Shown: positions 16,451 through 25,575, numbered from the stretch's first letter. The stretch: DNA of 34,024 bases from Maritimibacter sp. REDSEA-S28_B5 (GCA_001626765.1 LUOO01000115.1:1-34024); one strand, 5' to 3'. Notes: a model not told the origin generated them from the letters alone. Made by a program: numbers and translations.

Positions 16451-16455
16451 CTGTC

Positions 16456-17706
16456 TTATTCGACGGTGAACGTCGCGGAGCTGTGCTTGATGACATCCCA
16501 AACAACGTCAAGATAGTCGGCGCTCCAGTCGGTCAGCGGAACCCAGGTTTCGCCATTCCACTGCTCGACCCGGGTCTTGCCGCCACCACCGTGGTCTTTG
16601 TCGGTCACTGTAACCGGGGCCATGATGCCGTTTCCATCGAAGTTCTCGATCGATTCATAGGCATTCTTCATGCTTTCCGGTGTGATCGGCCAACCGTTTT
16701 CAGTAATTGCGATCCGCGCGGCTTCGAAACCGGCCGAGTAGATCGCCATGCCCGTGTTGTAGTACACGTCGCGCACCAGGCTCTCGGGACCGCTGCCCTT
16801 GCCATTGGCATAGTAGGTGTCCAGCATCGTCTTGACGATCGGAACTTCCTGGCCACCGGCCACGTTGGTCCCGCGCAGGATGCCTTTCGCCTCTTGTGCG
16901 CCGATATTGGCGATATCGACTTCGTTCAGCCAGTTCACCGACAGATAGCGGTCGATCGGGAAACGGTTGCGGCGCATTTCCTTCGAGGCGACCACATGCC
17001 CGCCCGCCAGCAGCCAGCTGATCACGTAGTCAGGCTTGTCGCGGCGGATTTTGCTCCATGCGCCGGCCTGATCCGACCCGGGAAGGGGTACGGGATACAG
17101 CTCCAACTCGAACCCTTCCTTTTCGGAAAGCGTTTTCAGGATCTCGATCGGTTCCTGGCCAAAGGGATAATCCAGATAGATGAACCCGATCTTCGCCTTG
17201 CTCAAGTCACCGCCCATCTGACCCTTGATGAAGGCAACGTCATTTGCCGCCTGCTGCCAGTACGTCGGACCGACCGGGAAAACCCATTCGAACACTTCGC
17301 CGTCCACCGCGTCACCGCGGCCAACGAAAGACTGCATCAGTACGTTACCGTCCTTCATGGCACGCGGCAAAACCGCGTTCGTGACCGGCGTGGACAGAAA
17401 GTTGAACAGGAACACGCCTTCGCGCTTGAGCTGCTCGTAGCATTCCACACCGCGCTGCGGTTCGTTGCCGTGATCGCGAATGATGACTTCAACCGGATGA
17501 CCTTCGATACCGCCATTTTCGTTGGTGTACATCGCCAGGTCCTGCGCGGCCTGGGCCACCTGCGGTGAAATGAACGTGTAGGATTTACTAAGGTCGAAGC
17601 AGAGTCCGAAGCGGATAGGCTCCTTGTCCTGCGCTGAGGCAACAGTCGCGCTTGCTGCCAGTGCAGTAGCAACGGCCACTGCCTTAATGTGCTGTTTGAC
17701 TTTCAT
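16456..17706 (-). CDS. Branched-chain-type ABC transporter substrate-binding protein (paralogue 1)
   Basis: A 416-residue periplasmic binding protein of the LivJ/type I fold. It has a signal peptide of about 27 residues: basic start MKVKQHIKA, a hydrophobic stretch, then a cleavage site near SAQ. The mature part begins KEPIRFGLCFDLSKSYTF. It is closely similar to the next gene, with whole blocks identical, such as FPVGPTYW/YPIGPTYW and EKEGFELELYPVPLPGSDQ, so the two arose by tandem duplication. The ATG at 17706 has a weak GGGAG, and the open frame to 17784 adds nothing that looks like a signal sequence. It closes the transporter unit and is followed by a stem-loop. Ligand unknown; relatives near acyl-CoA ligases bind aromatic or other carboxylic acids. 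Confidence 0.88.
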   Translation of the reverse strand: MKVKQHIKAVAVATALAASATVASAQDKEPIRFGLCFDLSKSYTFISPQVAQAAQDLAMYTNENGGIEGHPVEVIIRDHGNEPQRGVECYEQLKREGVFLFNFLSTPVTNAVLPRAMKDGNVLMQSFVGRGDAVDGEVFEWVFPVGPTYWQQAANDVAFIKGQMGGDLSKAKIGFIYLDYPFGQEPIEILKTLSEKEGFELELYPVPLPGSDQAGAWSKIRRDKPDYVISWLLAGGHVVASKEMRRNRFPIDRYLSVNWLNEVDIANIGAQEAKGILRGTNVAGGQEVPIVKTMLDTYYANGKGSGPESLVRDVYYNTGMAIYSAGFEAARIAITENGWPITPESMKNAYESIENFDGNGIMAPVTVTDKDHGGGGKTRVEQWNGETWVPLTDWSADYLDVVWDVIKHSSATFTVE

Positions 17707-17803
17707 GTTATCTATCTCCCGTTGGTTTAGTGTAGGGCGGTGATACCGTTCCGTAAGCGCCACTGCCGCCCCGCGTAGCGTCACACTTCCTGCAATCAGT
17801 CAT
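17707..17803. other. Spacer between the two binding-protein genes
   Basis: A 97-base spacer with an imperfect hairpin (GGGCGGTG at about 17737 with a CACTGCCGCCC-type partner downstream). It may tune relative expression of the two paralogues. No promoter is evident. Confidence 0.35.
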
Positions 17804-19042
17804 TCACTGCTCGTATTTCGCGGAACTCTCTTTAACCACACCCCACACAACGTCCGTGTACTCAGAGATCCAGTCGGTTTGCGGCACCCAAGTCTCTCCG
17901 TCCCACATTTCGATACGGGTCTTGCCCCCGCCGCCATGATCTTCGGCCGTCACCGTAATGGGGGCCATCAGCCCGTTCGCGTCATAGCCCTCAAGCGACT
18001 CCAGTCCGGCCTTGTAGGATGTCGGAGTGATCGGCAGCCCCTCGGCTTCCGCCGCCTTGCGCGCGGCTTCGAACATGATCGAATACATGGCCAGCCCGGT
18101 GTTGTAGAAAACGTCCTGCGTCTTCTCGATCGGGCCGGATCCCTCGCCCTTGTCATAAAGCTCGGCCATGATTTCCTGATACAGGGCAATATCCTGACCG
18201 CCCACGACATTGGTCCCGCGCTTGATACCTTTGGCGGCCTCTTTACCGATGTTGGCGATATCGACTTCGTTCAGCCAGTTGACCGAGATGTATTTGTCCA
18301 TCGGAATGCGATTGCGCTTCATCTCTTTCGAGGCAACCACATGGGCACCGCCCAGCATCCAGACGATCACATGATCGGGCTTGTCGCGGCGCACCTTGGA
18401 CCACACGCCGGCCTGGTCGCTGCCAGGCAGTGGCACGGGGTACAGTTCAAGCTCGAAACCCTCTTTCTCGGACAGGGTTTCCAGGATCTCGATCGGCTCC
18501 TGCCCGAAGGGATAATCGAAGTAAACAAACCCGACCTTCACATCTGACAGATCGCCGTCATGCAATTGCTTGATGTAGGCGACATCGTTGGCGGCCTGTC
18601 CCCAATAGGTCGGCCCGATCGGATAGACCCAATCGAAGACGGTGCCATCAACGGCATCGCCGCGCCCGACAAGAGACTGCATCAGGATACGCCCGTCTTC
18701 CATGGCCCGCGGCAGGATAGCCAGAGACACCGGAGTGGACAGGGTATCGAAAACAAAGACGCCCTCGCGGCTGAGTTTCGAGTAGCACTCGATTCCGCGC
18801 TGCGGTTCGTTCCCGTGGTCACGCACGATGACTTCGACCGGTTCCCCACCGATGCCGCCCTTCATGTTGATGAGCTTGGCAAGGTCCATCGCGGCCTGCG
18901 AAACCTGCGGCGTGGCAAAGGTATAGGCTTTGCTGAGATCGTAGCAGATGCCGATCTTGAATGGCTCGGCCAGCGCCTGGGTGCCAAACATTGCTCCGCC
19001 GAACATTGATAATACGGCCAACGCTTTGGTAAGTTTCTTCAT
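17804..19042 (-). CDS. Branched-chain-type ABC transporter substrate-binding protein (paralogue 2)
   Basis: A 412-residue periplasmic type I binding protein with a clear signal peptide (MKKLTKALAVLSMFGG... cleaved near ALA-EP). The mature part begins FKIGICYDLSKAYTF. It is a paralogue of the gene at 16456-17706, with the same length, the same order of motifs and many identical blocks, differing mostly in the C-terminal third (YQEIMAELYDKGEGSGPIEK against the corresponding segment). It follows livF by 33 bases with a strong GGGAGGAACAA site. With LivH/M/G/F it makes a complete importer. Two binding proteins can widen the ligand range of one permease. Confidence 0.9.
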   Translation of the reverse strand: MKKLTKALAVLSMFGGAMFGTQALAEPFKIGICYDLSKAYTFATPQVSQAAMDLAKLINMKGGIGGEPVEVIVRDHGNEPQRGIECYSKLSREGVFVFDTLSTPVSLAILPRAMEDGRILMQSLVGRGDAVDGTVFDWVYPIGPTYWGQAANDVAYIKQLHDGDLSDVKVGFVYFDYPFGQEPIEILETLSEKEGFELELYPVPLPGSDQAGVWSKVRRDKPDHVIVWMLGGAHVVASKEMKRNRIPMDKYISVNWLNEVDIANIGKEAAKGIKRGTNVVGGQDIALYQEIMAELYDKGEGSGPIEKTQDVFYNTGLAMYSIMFEAARKAAEAEGLPITPTSYKAGLESLEGYDANGLMAPITVTAEDHGGGGKTRIEMWDGETWVPQTDWISEYTDVVWGVVKESSAKYEQ

Positions 19043-19075
19043 TTGTTCCTCCCTGAACAGCTTCTGATTAGTACC

Positions 19076-19885
19076 TCAACTCAACCAACGTTTGCGTCGG
19101 CTGTAGTGCTTGACGTTGTGAAAATCGGTCTCTCCGCCGCCTAGATAGAACTCCTGAATGTCGGAGTTAGATTTGAGCGCCTCGGCGGTGCCGTGCATAA
19201 CAACGCGGCCGTTTTCGATAAGGTACCCTTGCGAAACGATTTCCAGAGCCGCCAAGGCGTTCTGTTCCACCAGCAGGACGGACAGGCCCTCATCCTTATT
19301 GATCTTTTGCAGGATGCCGAAGATTTCCTCGACCAGGAACGGAGCAAGCCCGAGACTTGGTTCATCAAGCATCAACAGCTTCGGCTGGGTCACGAGGGCC
19401 CGCCCAATGGCAAGCATCTGTTGCTCACCACCCGACAAATAGCCTGCTTGCGAATTTTTGCGTTCGGCAAGCCGCGGAAAATATCCGTAGATCTTTTCCT
19501 TTTCCGCATTCAGCGTTGATCGGGACATTCCGCGTGGCGCGGCGGCGGTCAGGTTCTCGTCGGGGGTCAGGTGTTCGAAGACCCGCCGCCCTTCGATGAC
19601 ATGACAGATGCCCATCTCGACGCGTTTTTGCGCGAGCGCTTCGGTAATGTCCGTTCCCTGGAACGTTATCTCACCTCGGCTGATGCGTCCGCGCTCGGCT
19701 TTCAAAAGACCGCTGATCGCTTTCAACGTGGTGCTTTTTCCCGCTCCGTTAGAACCCAAAAGTGCGATCATCTCGCCCTTTGGAACCTGAACCGAAACAC
19801 CTTTGATCGCCAGCATTACATTGTCGTACAGCACCTCGACACTGTTCATGGACAGAATGTTCTGGGCTTCAACTTTTTCTTGCAT
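19076..19885 (-). CDS. livF: LivF-type ABC transporter ATPase
   Basis: A 269-residue ATP-binding subunit of a branched-chain-type importer. It has Walker A GSNGAGKST (about 44-52), a conserved VIEGRRVFEHLT region, signature LSGGEQQ, Walker B LLMLDEPS and the EQN switch (LLVEQNALAALE). It lacks unusual insertions; the basic tail HYSRRKRWLS is longer than in E. coli LivF. I take the ATG at 19885 because AGGGG lies 7 bases upstream; the ATG at 19891 touches the site. It follows livM by 10 bases. The gene symbol reflects subunit type, not proven transport of leucine. Confidence 0.9.
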   Translation of the reverse strand: MQEKVEAQNILSMNSVEVLYDNVMLAIKGVSVQVPKGEMIALLGSNGAGKSTTLKAISGLLKAERGRISRGEITFQGTDITEALAQKRVEMGICHVIEGRRVFEHLTPDENLTAAAPRGMSRSTLNAEKEKIYGYFPRLAERKNSQAGYLSGGEQQMLAIGRALVTQPKLLMLDEPSLGLAPFLVEEIFGILQKINKDEGLSVLLVEQNALAALEIVSQGYLIENGRVVMHGTAEALKSNSDIQEFYLGGGETDFHNVKHYSRRKRWLS

Positions 19886-19895
19886 CGGCATTCCC

Positions 19896-20969
19896 CTATT
19901 TCTTGAACTGATCGAAGGGCCAGACCATCAGATAGTCTCTGATGTTGCCGTAGAGTTTTCCCAAACCGAGTGGTTCGATCAGAAGGATAATGACGATCAG
20001 TGCGCCATAGACTGCGTTCGGGATGTGAGCGAGTGTTTCAACATCGATCTGCATGCCAAGCCCGTCACTCAACGTGACGACGAGACCGTTCACGATACCC
20101 GGAACAAGAAGGATCAGGGCAACACCGAAATAGGAACCGATAATGCTGCCAAGGCCGCCAACAATCACCATCGCAAGAACCTGGATCGAAACGGCAACCG
20201 AGAATTGCTCGGGTGCGGCGAGAAAGAAAAAGGTGGCAACAAGCAACGCACCGCTGACGCCTGCGATGAACGAAGAAGTCGCGAATGCGAGGATTTTGTA
20301 GTAGAAACTGTTCACACCCAGGATCGCGGCCGCAAAGTCTTTTTCCCGGACAGCGACCAAGGCGCGACCGAGTCCAGTCCGCTTGAGATTAAGCATGAAG
20401 ATCGTCACCAACACACACCAGCCGAAGGCGACATAGTAGAAGCCAGTATCAGTGGTAATCTCTTGCCCGAGCAGCGCCAATGTCGGTGACTGGAGCGACG
20501 CGTGTGAGCCCCCCGAGATCGCCGGAGAGTGGGTCAGAACCCAGTCCATCACGAATTGCATAGCGAGAGTAGTGAGAGCGAGATAGAGGCCCTTGACCCG
20601 CAAAGCGGCAAAAGCGAACAGGCTGCCGATCACGGATGACGTCAATCCGCCGATGATAAGGGCGAATTCCCACGGCACCCCGAAACGCGCGGCATGGATC
20701 GACGAATACGCTCCAACGGCCATGACTGCAGCATAACCCAAGTGAAGTTGGCCTGCCCAACCTGTCACCAGATTCAATCCAAGCGCGGCGGCCGTCCAGA
20801 TCAGCCAAGGAAGCATGTAGCTGTTCAGATAAAGCGACGGGATGATGAATGGCGCGGCAAGGCCAATCAAGAAGATGAATGCTGTCAGATTCCGGTCAGC
20901 AGGCACCTTGAAGATTCGGCTGTCCGAAACGTAGTTGGCGTGATGGACGCCAGAAAGTCTGTAAAACAT
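19896..20969 (-). CDS. livM: LivM-type ABC transporter permease
   Basis: A 357-residue inner-membrane permease with about ten hydrophobic segments and a hydrophilic N-terminal stretch of some 25 residues. The family signature GLNLVTGWAGQLHLGYAAVMAVGAY lies in the first third, and AVREKDFAAAILGVNSFYYKILAF is the cytoplasmic loop that contacts the ATPases. It is followed by the livF gene after a short gap and preceded by livH after 3 bases. The C-terminus YGNIRDYLMVWPF resembles permeases found beside acyl-CoA ligases rather than the leucine transporters. Confidence 0.9.
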   Translation of the reverse strand: MFYRLSGVHHANYVSDSRIFKVPADRNLTAFIFLIGLAAPFIIPSLYLNSYMLPWLIWTAAALGLNLVTGWAGQLHLGYAAVMAVGAYSSIHAARFGVPWEFALIIGGLTSSVIGSLFAFAALRVKGLYLALTTLAMQFVMDWVLTHSPAISGGSHASLQSPTLALLGQEITTDTGFYYVAFGWCVLVTIFMLNLKRTGLGRALVAVREKDFAAAILGVNSFYYKILAFATSSFIAGVSGALLVATFFFLAAPEQFSVAVSIQVLAMVIVGGLGSIIGSYFGVALILLVPGIVNGLVVTLSDGLGMQIDVETLAHIPNAVYGALIVIILLIEPLGLGKLYGNIRDYLMVWPFDQFKK

Positions 20970-20972
20970 GCC

Positions 20973-21860
20973 TTACACCCTTTCGATGTCGTGACGACCG
21001 AACAGCCCGTGCGGACGGATCATGACGGTAAGAATGAGCACGGCAGCGACGATAAGCTCACGGCTTCCGCCTCCGACAAGCGGATCGAGGAAATCAGCGC
21101 CAACGTTTTCGACGACGCCCAGGATGATGCCTGCGATCACGGCGCCAAGGATACTGTCGAGACCACCGAGAACGGCAACCGTCAGACCTTTGAGAAGCAA
21201 CAGCGACAGCGCCTGATCGACACCCTGAATCTCGCCCCAGATAACGCCAGCGGCGACGGCAACAACGGATGCCAATGCCCAGGACAACCCAACGCCGCGC
21301 TCAACCGCGATACCGACCGACCACGAAGCCATGTAATCATCCGCGATCGCCCGCAACTTGATCCCGGTCCGGGTTCGGAAAAACAGCATGAATGCGACAA
21401 ACAAGGCGAGCGCAACACCGGCACCAACCAGATGGATGCGGCTGATGAAGATGTCGCCCAGGAACAGCGGATCATAGCTGACGCCCAGTTCCATCGAACG
21501 CGACGTCCCGCCCCAGATCGCAAGCGTTGTACCCCGCAGGAAAATGTCGAGGCCGAGTGTCAGCATCAAGATCATGACAACCGGCCGACCTGCGAGACGG
21601 CGCAGGGCAACACGCTCAATGCCGAACCCAAGGCCTAACATTACAACCGCAGCCAGAGGGATGGCCAGCCACAAGGGTAAACCCACGTCGCGTGCCAGCG
21701 CCAGGACCACATAGGCCCCGACCATGGTCAACCCGCCCTGCGCCAGATTGGGCACCGAAGATGCCTTGTAAATCAGCACGAGGCCGATGGCGAATAGCGA
21801 GTACAGCAGACCCGTCAAGGCTCCGTTGATCGCAAGCTCTGATAGAAAGACCCAGTCCAT
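20973..21860 (-). CDS. livH: LivH-type ABC transporter permease
   Basis: A 295-residue inner-membrane permease with about eight hydrophobic segments. Family features are INGALTGLLYSLFAIGLVLIY at the start, VPNLAQGGLTMVGAYV and the coupling-helix region GIKLRAIADDYMASWSVGI. The gene begins directly behind the stop of the acyl-CoA synthetase gene (TAA immediately followed by ATG), so synthetase and permease are made together. This physical joining of a CoA ligase to the importer suggests that the imported acid is activated on entry. Confidence 0.9.
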   Translation of the reverse strand: MDWVFLSELAINGALTGLLYSLFAIGLVLIYKASSVPNLAQGGLTMVGAYVVLALARDVGLPLWLAIPLAAVVMLGLGFGIERVALRRLAGRPVVMILMLTLGLDIFLRGTTLAIWGGTSRSMELGVSYDPLFLGDIFISRIHLVGAGVALALFVAFMLFFRTRTGIKLRAIADDYMASWSVGIAVERGVGLSWALASVVAVAAGVIWGEIQGVDQALSLLLLKGLTVAVLGGLDSILGAVIAGIILGVVENVGADFLDPLVGGGSRELIVAAVLILTVMIRPHGLFGRHDIERV

Positions 21861-23780
21861 TTATACCTCCCTGATGGGAAGGCTTCTTTCGACCTTCCCT
21901 ACTTCCCCGGTCTCGTAAGTCACCTGCGCGCTTACATGGACCTCTTTTGAACCGTCGTAGAGCGCCGCGATCACGTCAGCATAGCGTTCCTGAACGACCT
22001 TCCTCCGCAGTTTTCGGGTTCGCGTGATTTCACCATCGTCCGGGTCGAATTCTTTCGGCAGACTGACAAAGCGTTGCAGGCGCAATGGTTCGGTGACGGC
22101 CTTGTTGACCCGTTGGAAGGCCTCGCGAAGCAACGTCGCGACCTCTTCACGCTGAGAAAGATCGGCATATGACACGTAAGGTACGCCGTTCACTTCGGCC
22201 CAGTGCCCCACGGCCTCGAAATCCACGCAGACCATCGCCGTCAGTTCCTTCAGCCCGGCGCCAATCACGGCCGCATCCTTGATATACGGGCTGAATTTCA
22301 ACCGGTTCTCGATGTAGTTTGGAACGTAACGTTCACCGTCGGCGGTGTGCATGACCTCGGATACACGCCCCAGAACAACCAGGTGTCCGTCGTCCTCCAG
22401 ATAGCCGGCATCACCTGTATGCAGCCACCCGCCGTCAAGGGCTTCGGCGGTCGCTTCGGGTTTGTTGAAGTACCCTTTAAACACGCTGTCCGAGCGCACC
22501 AGGATCTCACCGTCTTCGGCAATGCTGACCTCGACGCCAGGCGCGGGTTTGCCAACCGTATGAAGACGGACCTCGCCCGGAGCCTGAATCGCGTTGATCG
22601 CGCTGTTCTCGGTCTGGCCGTAGAGCTGACGCAACTTGATCCCCAGGGCGCGGTAGAACACAAAGGTGTCTTCCCCGATCGCTTCACCGCCGGTGAACGC
22701 ATTCTTGAGGCGGCTCATCCCGAACTGGTCCTTGATCGGACCGAAAACAATCGCCTCGCCCAGAAGCCGGCCCAATGGCTCAAGAACACCGCCGCTTTTG
22801 CCATTCAGCTTGCGCGTTTCCGCCGCGATGGCCCGATCCATGAAAAAATGGTACAGCCACTTCTTTAAAGGGGTCGAATTTTCGATACCAACCTGGATTG
22901 TCGTCAGCATCTGGTCCCAGCTTCTTGGCGCCGCCAGATAGAATGTCGGAGCGATCTCGCGCATGTCGCGCACGACCGTTTCCTGGCGCTCAGGCACATT
23001 CACGGTGAAACGCCAAAGGAGTGCCGCGGCAACGGTTATGGCGTAGTCTCCCACCCAGGCCATCGGCAAGTACGCGAGGATCTCCTCATTTTCGTCGAAG
23101 GCACCCGCCGCATGTCCATTCCGAGCAGCAGCAAGAACGTTCTTCTGACTCAGTACGATGCCCTTCGGCGCGCCCGTCGTTCCGGAGGAGTGCAGAAAAA
23201 TGGCCGGATCTTCCGGCTTCGCACGACTAAGCAGTTCCTCACGCAGGCCCGGGGTTTCGTTCAGATCGTGCTGACCAACTTCGATCAGGTGATCCCAGGA
23301 CAACAGTCCTTCAACCTCGTAGAAGCCAAGACCGCGCGCTTCATCATAAATGATGTGGTCGATGCCCTCGGCGCCCGCGTCCTTCAGTTCCAGGATCTTG
23401 TCAACCTGTTCCTGATCTTCGGCGATGGCCGCGACGATTTCGACTTCGCCAAGAAAGTGCCGGAGTTCTTCGAGCGTCGCGCCGGGATAGGCAGGCATTG
23501 CATAGGCACCCAGCAACGAAATAGCCAGCATTCCGCCATACAGCCGCGCCCGGTTGTCGCCCAGGATAAGCACCGCCTTGCCCGGTGTTACGCCGATTTT
23601 CTCAAGCCCGGCCGCGCAGGCCAGCACCTCTTCGGCGTATTCCGCCCATGTGGTTTCCTTCCAGATCCCACGCTCTTTTTCGCGAAGCGCGATTTCCGAA
23701 CCGTGTTTCGAGGCGTTCCGCGCCAGAATTGCGCCGATCGTGTCGCCGCCCGAAGACTGTTTCTTCGTCAAATCAGTCAT
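21861..23780 (-). CDS. Long-chain-type acyl-CoA synthetase (AMP-forming)
   Basis: A 639-residue adenylate-forming enzyme that converts a carboxylic acid, ATP and CoA to acyl-CoA. Motifs are HSSGTTGAPKG (197-207), the YGQTENS core, GWLHTGDAG, and GRVSEVM, in which the usual K/D of the hinge is replaced. It is of the long form (about 640 residues) seen for bulky or long-chain acids and is embedded in the importer genes between livG (8-base overlap) and livH (no gap). A GGAGGG site precedes the ATG. I infer that it activates the transported acid; chain length and ring content cannot be judged from sequence. Confidence 0.9.
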   Translation of the reverse strand: MTDLTKKQSSGGDTIGAILARNASKHGSEIALREKERGIWKETTWAEYAEEVLACAAGLEKIGVTPGKAVLILGDNRARLYGGMLAISLLGAYAMPAYPGATLEELRHFLGEVEIVAAIAEDQEQVDKILELKDAGAEGIDHIIYDEARGLGFYEVEGLLSWDHLIEVGQHDLNETPGLREELLSRAKPEDPAIFLHSSGTTGAPKGIVLSQKNVLAAARNGHAAGAFDENEEILAYLPMAWVGDYAITVAAALLWRFTVNVPERQETVVRDMREIAPTFYLAAPRSWDQMLTTIQVGIENSTPLKKWLYHFFMDRAIAAETRKLNGKSGGVLEPLGRLLGEAIVFGPIKDQFGMSRLKNAFTGGEAIGEDTFVFYRALGIKLRQLYGQTENSAINAIQAPGEVRLHTVGKPAPGVEVSIAEDGEILVRSDSVFKGYFNKPEATAEALDGGWLHTGDAGYLEDDGHLVVLGRVSEVMHTADGERYVPNYIENRLKFSPYIKDAAVIGAGLKELTAMVCVDFEAVGHWAEVNGVPYVSYADLSQREEVATLLREAFQRVNKAVTEPLRLQRFVSLPKEFDPDDGEITRTRKLRRKVVQERYADVIAALYDGSKEVHVSAQVTYETGEVGKVERSLPIREV

Positions 23781-24579
23781 GCGACCCTCCGATATATGCC
23801 TCGATGACCCGCGGGTCCTTCACAACCTCCTTGGGGATGCCACTGGCGATCATTTCACCATAATTCAGGGCCAGCATCCGATCACAAATGCCGGTGATGA
23901 CATCCATATGGTGTTCGATCAGCAGAACGCTGACGCCGCGTTCGGCACGGGCATCCAGAATGAAACGGGACATATACCCTTTCTCTTCCTGGTTCATGCC
24001 GGCCATCGGTTCATCGAGAATCAGCATCTGTGGCTCGGCCACCAATGCCCGCGCCAGCTCGACCCGTTTTTTCAACCCGATCGGAAGGCCATCGACCAAC
24101 TCATGCCGGATGCTCTCGAGTTGTAGAAACTCGATCACCTCTTCGACGATCTTGCGGTTTTCGATTTCTTCACGCTGTGCTGCCCACCAGTAAAGCGCGG
24201 TGCGCAGAACGCCCGGTTTCATGTGGATGTGCCGCCCCAGCAGGATGTTGTCCAGAACGCTCATCCCGTTGAACAAGGCAAGATTCTGGAACGTCCGGGC
24301 GACGCCGAGCTTGGCAACCTTGTGAGGTGCCGTACCCGTGATTTCCTTTCCTGCCAACCGGACAGTCCCCACATTCGGTGGGTAGAACCCGGTAATTGCG
24401 TTCGTCAGTGTTGTCTTGCCGCTGCCGTTCGGGCCGACAAGTCCAAAGATTTCCCCCTGCCGAATGACGAGGTCCACACCGGTGACAGCGACGATGCCGC
24501 CGAACCGTCGCTCGACCCCGCTGCACTCCAGTATCGCCCCATCATCGGCTCCGATTGCTGTTTTAATCTTAGTCGTCAT
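23773..24579 (-). CDS. livG: LivG-type ABC transporter ATPase with a degenerate signature motif
   Basis: A 268-residue ATP-binding subunit. It has Walker A GPNGSGKTT (49-57), the GVARTFQNLALF segment that is diagnostic of LivG, Walker B MLILDEPMAGMNQEE and switch His in LLIEHHMDV. The ABC signature, usually LSGGQ, reads LPIGLKKRVELARAL, a variant I associate with LivG proteins of aromatic or fatty-acid importers. It still presents a glycine and helix. The gene lies 37 bases behind the SDR gene and overlaps the synthetase gene by 8 bases, so the transporter is probably read from the SDR promoter. Confidence 0.9.
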   Translation of the reverse strand: MTTKIKTAIGADDGAILECSGVERRFGGIVAVTGVDLVIRQGEIFGLVGPNGSGKTTLTNAITGFYPPNVGTVRLAGKEITGTAPHKVAKLGVARTFQNLALFNGMSVLDNILLGRHIHMKPGVLRTALYWWAAQREEIENRKIVEEVIEFLQLESIRHELVDGLPIGLKKRVELARALVAEPQMLILDEPMAGMNQEEKGYMSRFILDARAERGVSVLLIEHHMDVITGICDRMLALNYGEMIASGIPKEVVKDPRVIEAYIGGSHD

Positions 24580-24616
24580 CTAGATATCATTGTCCCCCTA
24601 AGGTTCACGGCCAACA

Positions 24617-25471
24617 TCAGGTAATCCGGAAGTAGTCCGGCCGCCCCGTTGGCCATGGATCCCCCCACAATTGCTGCCCACCGTCGATGTTCAGAACTTC
24701 TCCGGTTACGAATTTCCCTGAATTCGCCGCCATATAGACAACCCCTTCAGCGACATCCCATTCGTCCCCGGCGTGCCGCATCGGGTTGGAGTCCTGAAAG
24801 GTCGCAGAACCCTCCGGAGGGTAGTTCCCGAAACCGTTGCTTTCGCAGCAACCCGGCGCCACGCAGTTCACTCGGATACCGTGCGGGGCCCACTCCACCG
24901 CAACCGACTTGGACAGGTAAACTACCCCTGCCCGGGCCGCACAGGTATGCGCGATGCCGGGCATGCCGCGCCAGATATCGGCCACGATGTTGACGATGGA
25001 GCCCGATTGCTTGTTGGCAACCCAGTGGCGCGCCGTGGATTGCATCATCCACCACGTGCCGTTCAGGTTGGTGTCTATGACCGCATTCCAGCCCTTTGGA
25101 CTAAACTCCAACGCTGCTTGCGGAAACTGACCCCCAGCATTGTTCACCAATACGTCAATCGCCCCGAACTCCTGGTTCGTCTTGGCGACAAAATCCTCGA
25201 CCTGCTCAGGCTCCCGGATGGTCATAGGCACAGCGAAAACTTCGCCCCCGAAACTTTCAAGGAACTCCTTGGCCAAAGCCAGTTTCTCTTCGTTGCGTCC
25301 ATTGATCGCCAGATTGGCCCCGAGCCTTGCGAACAAGGTCGCAATTGCCAGCCCCAATCCGCCTCCGGCCCCGGTCACCACAACGACTTTGCCGGTGAAT
25401 AAACCGCTTGCGTAAACGGTTGCACGTTTTGATAGGTCCTCCCTCGAAGACCCAAACTGCGTCTTATTCAT
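24617..25471 (-). CDS. PECR/DECR-type SDR, putative enoyl-CoA reductase
   Basis: A 284-residue short-chain dehydrogenase/reductase. The cofactor motif TGAGGGLG is at 33-40, NNAGG in the middle, and VAPGCCESNGFG follows the active site. Instead of the classical YxxxK the segment reads HTCAARAGVVYLSKSVAVEW, which is the pattern of peroxisomal trans-2-enoyl-CoA reductase and 2,4-dienoyl-CoA reductase. These are NADPH-dependent reductases acting on unsaturated acyl-CoA, useful for removing double bonds that block beta-oxidation. I chose the ATG at 25471, which has a strong GGGAGGAGG site; the frame extends seven residues further but without such a site. First gene of the unit that probably continues through the importer. 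Confidence 0.85.
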   Translation of the reverse strand: MNKTQFGSSREDLSKRATVYASGLFTGKVVVVTGAGGGLGLAIATLFARLGANLAINGRNEEKLALAKEFLESFGGEVFAVPMTIREPEQVEDFVAKTNQEFGAIDVLVNNAGGQFPQAALEFSPKGWNAVIDTNLNGTWWMMQSTARHWVANKQSGSIVNIVADIWRGMPGIAHTCAARAGVVYLSKSVAVEWAPHGIRVNCVAPGCCESNGFGNYPPEGSATFQDSNPMRHAGDEWDVAEGVVYMAANSGKFVTGEVLNIDGGQQLWGDPWPTGRPDYFRIT

Positions 25472-25509
25472 GACGCCTCCTCCCATTCCCATTAGGGGCA
25501 GCTGCCAGT

Positions 25510-25538
25510 AATCTAACGGGTGTTAGAAAATTGGTCAA
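25510..25538 (-). promoter_or_regulatory. Promoter of the SDR and transporter unit
   Basis: On the minus strand TTGACC (25533-25538), 17 bases, TAGATT (25510-25515). Operator site 4 covers the spacer and the -10. The leader is about 32 bases to the SDR start. Confidence 0.65.
25512..25527. promoter_or_regulatory. 16-bp operator, site 4 (TCTAACGGGTGTTAGA)
   Basis: The palindrome is broken at one pair only (position 7 is G where A is expected). Its placement within the promoter is the same as at sites 2 and 3. Confidence 0.7.
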
Positions 25539-25575
25539 GACAACTTTTCCCACCAGCCCCGCCCGTTATCTCCGA

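Noticed and set aside
16129..17568. A 479-codon plus-strand open frame opposite the crotonase and binding-protein genes
   Set aside because: It mirrors the minus-strand genes in GC-rich DNA, has no recognisable domain, and spans an intergenic hairpin. The minus-strand genes have clear motifs and signal peptides.
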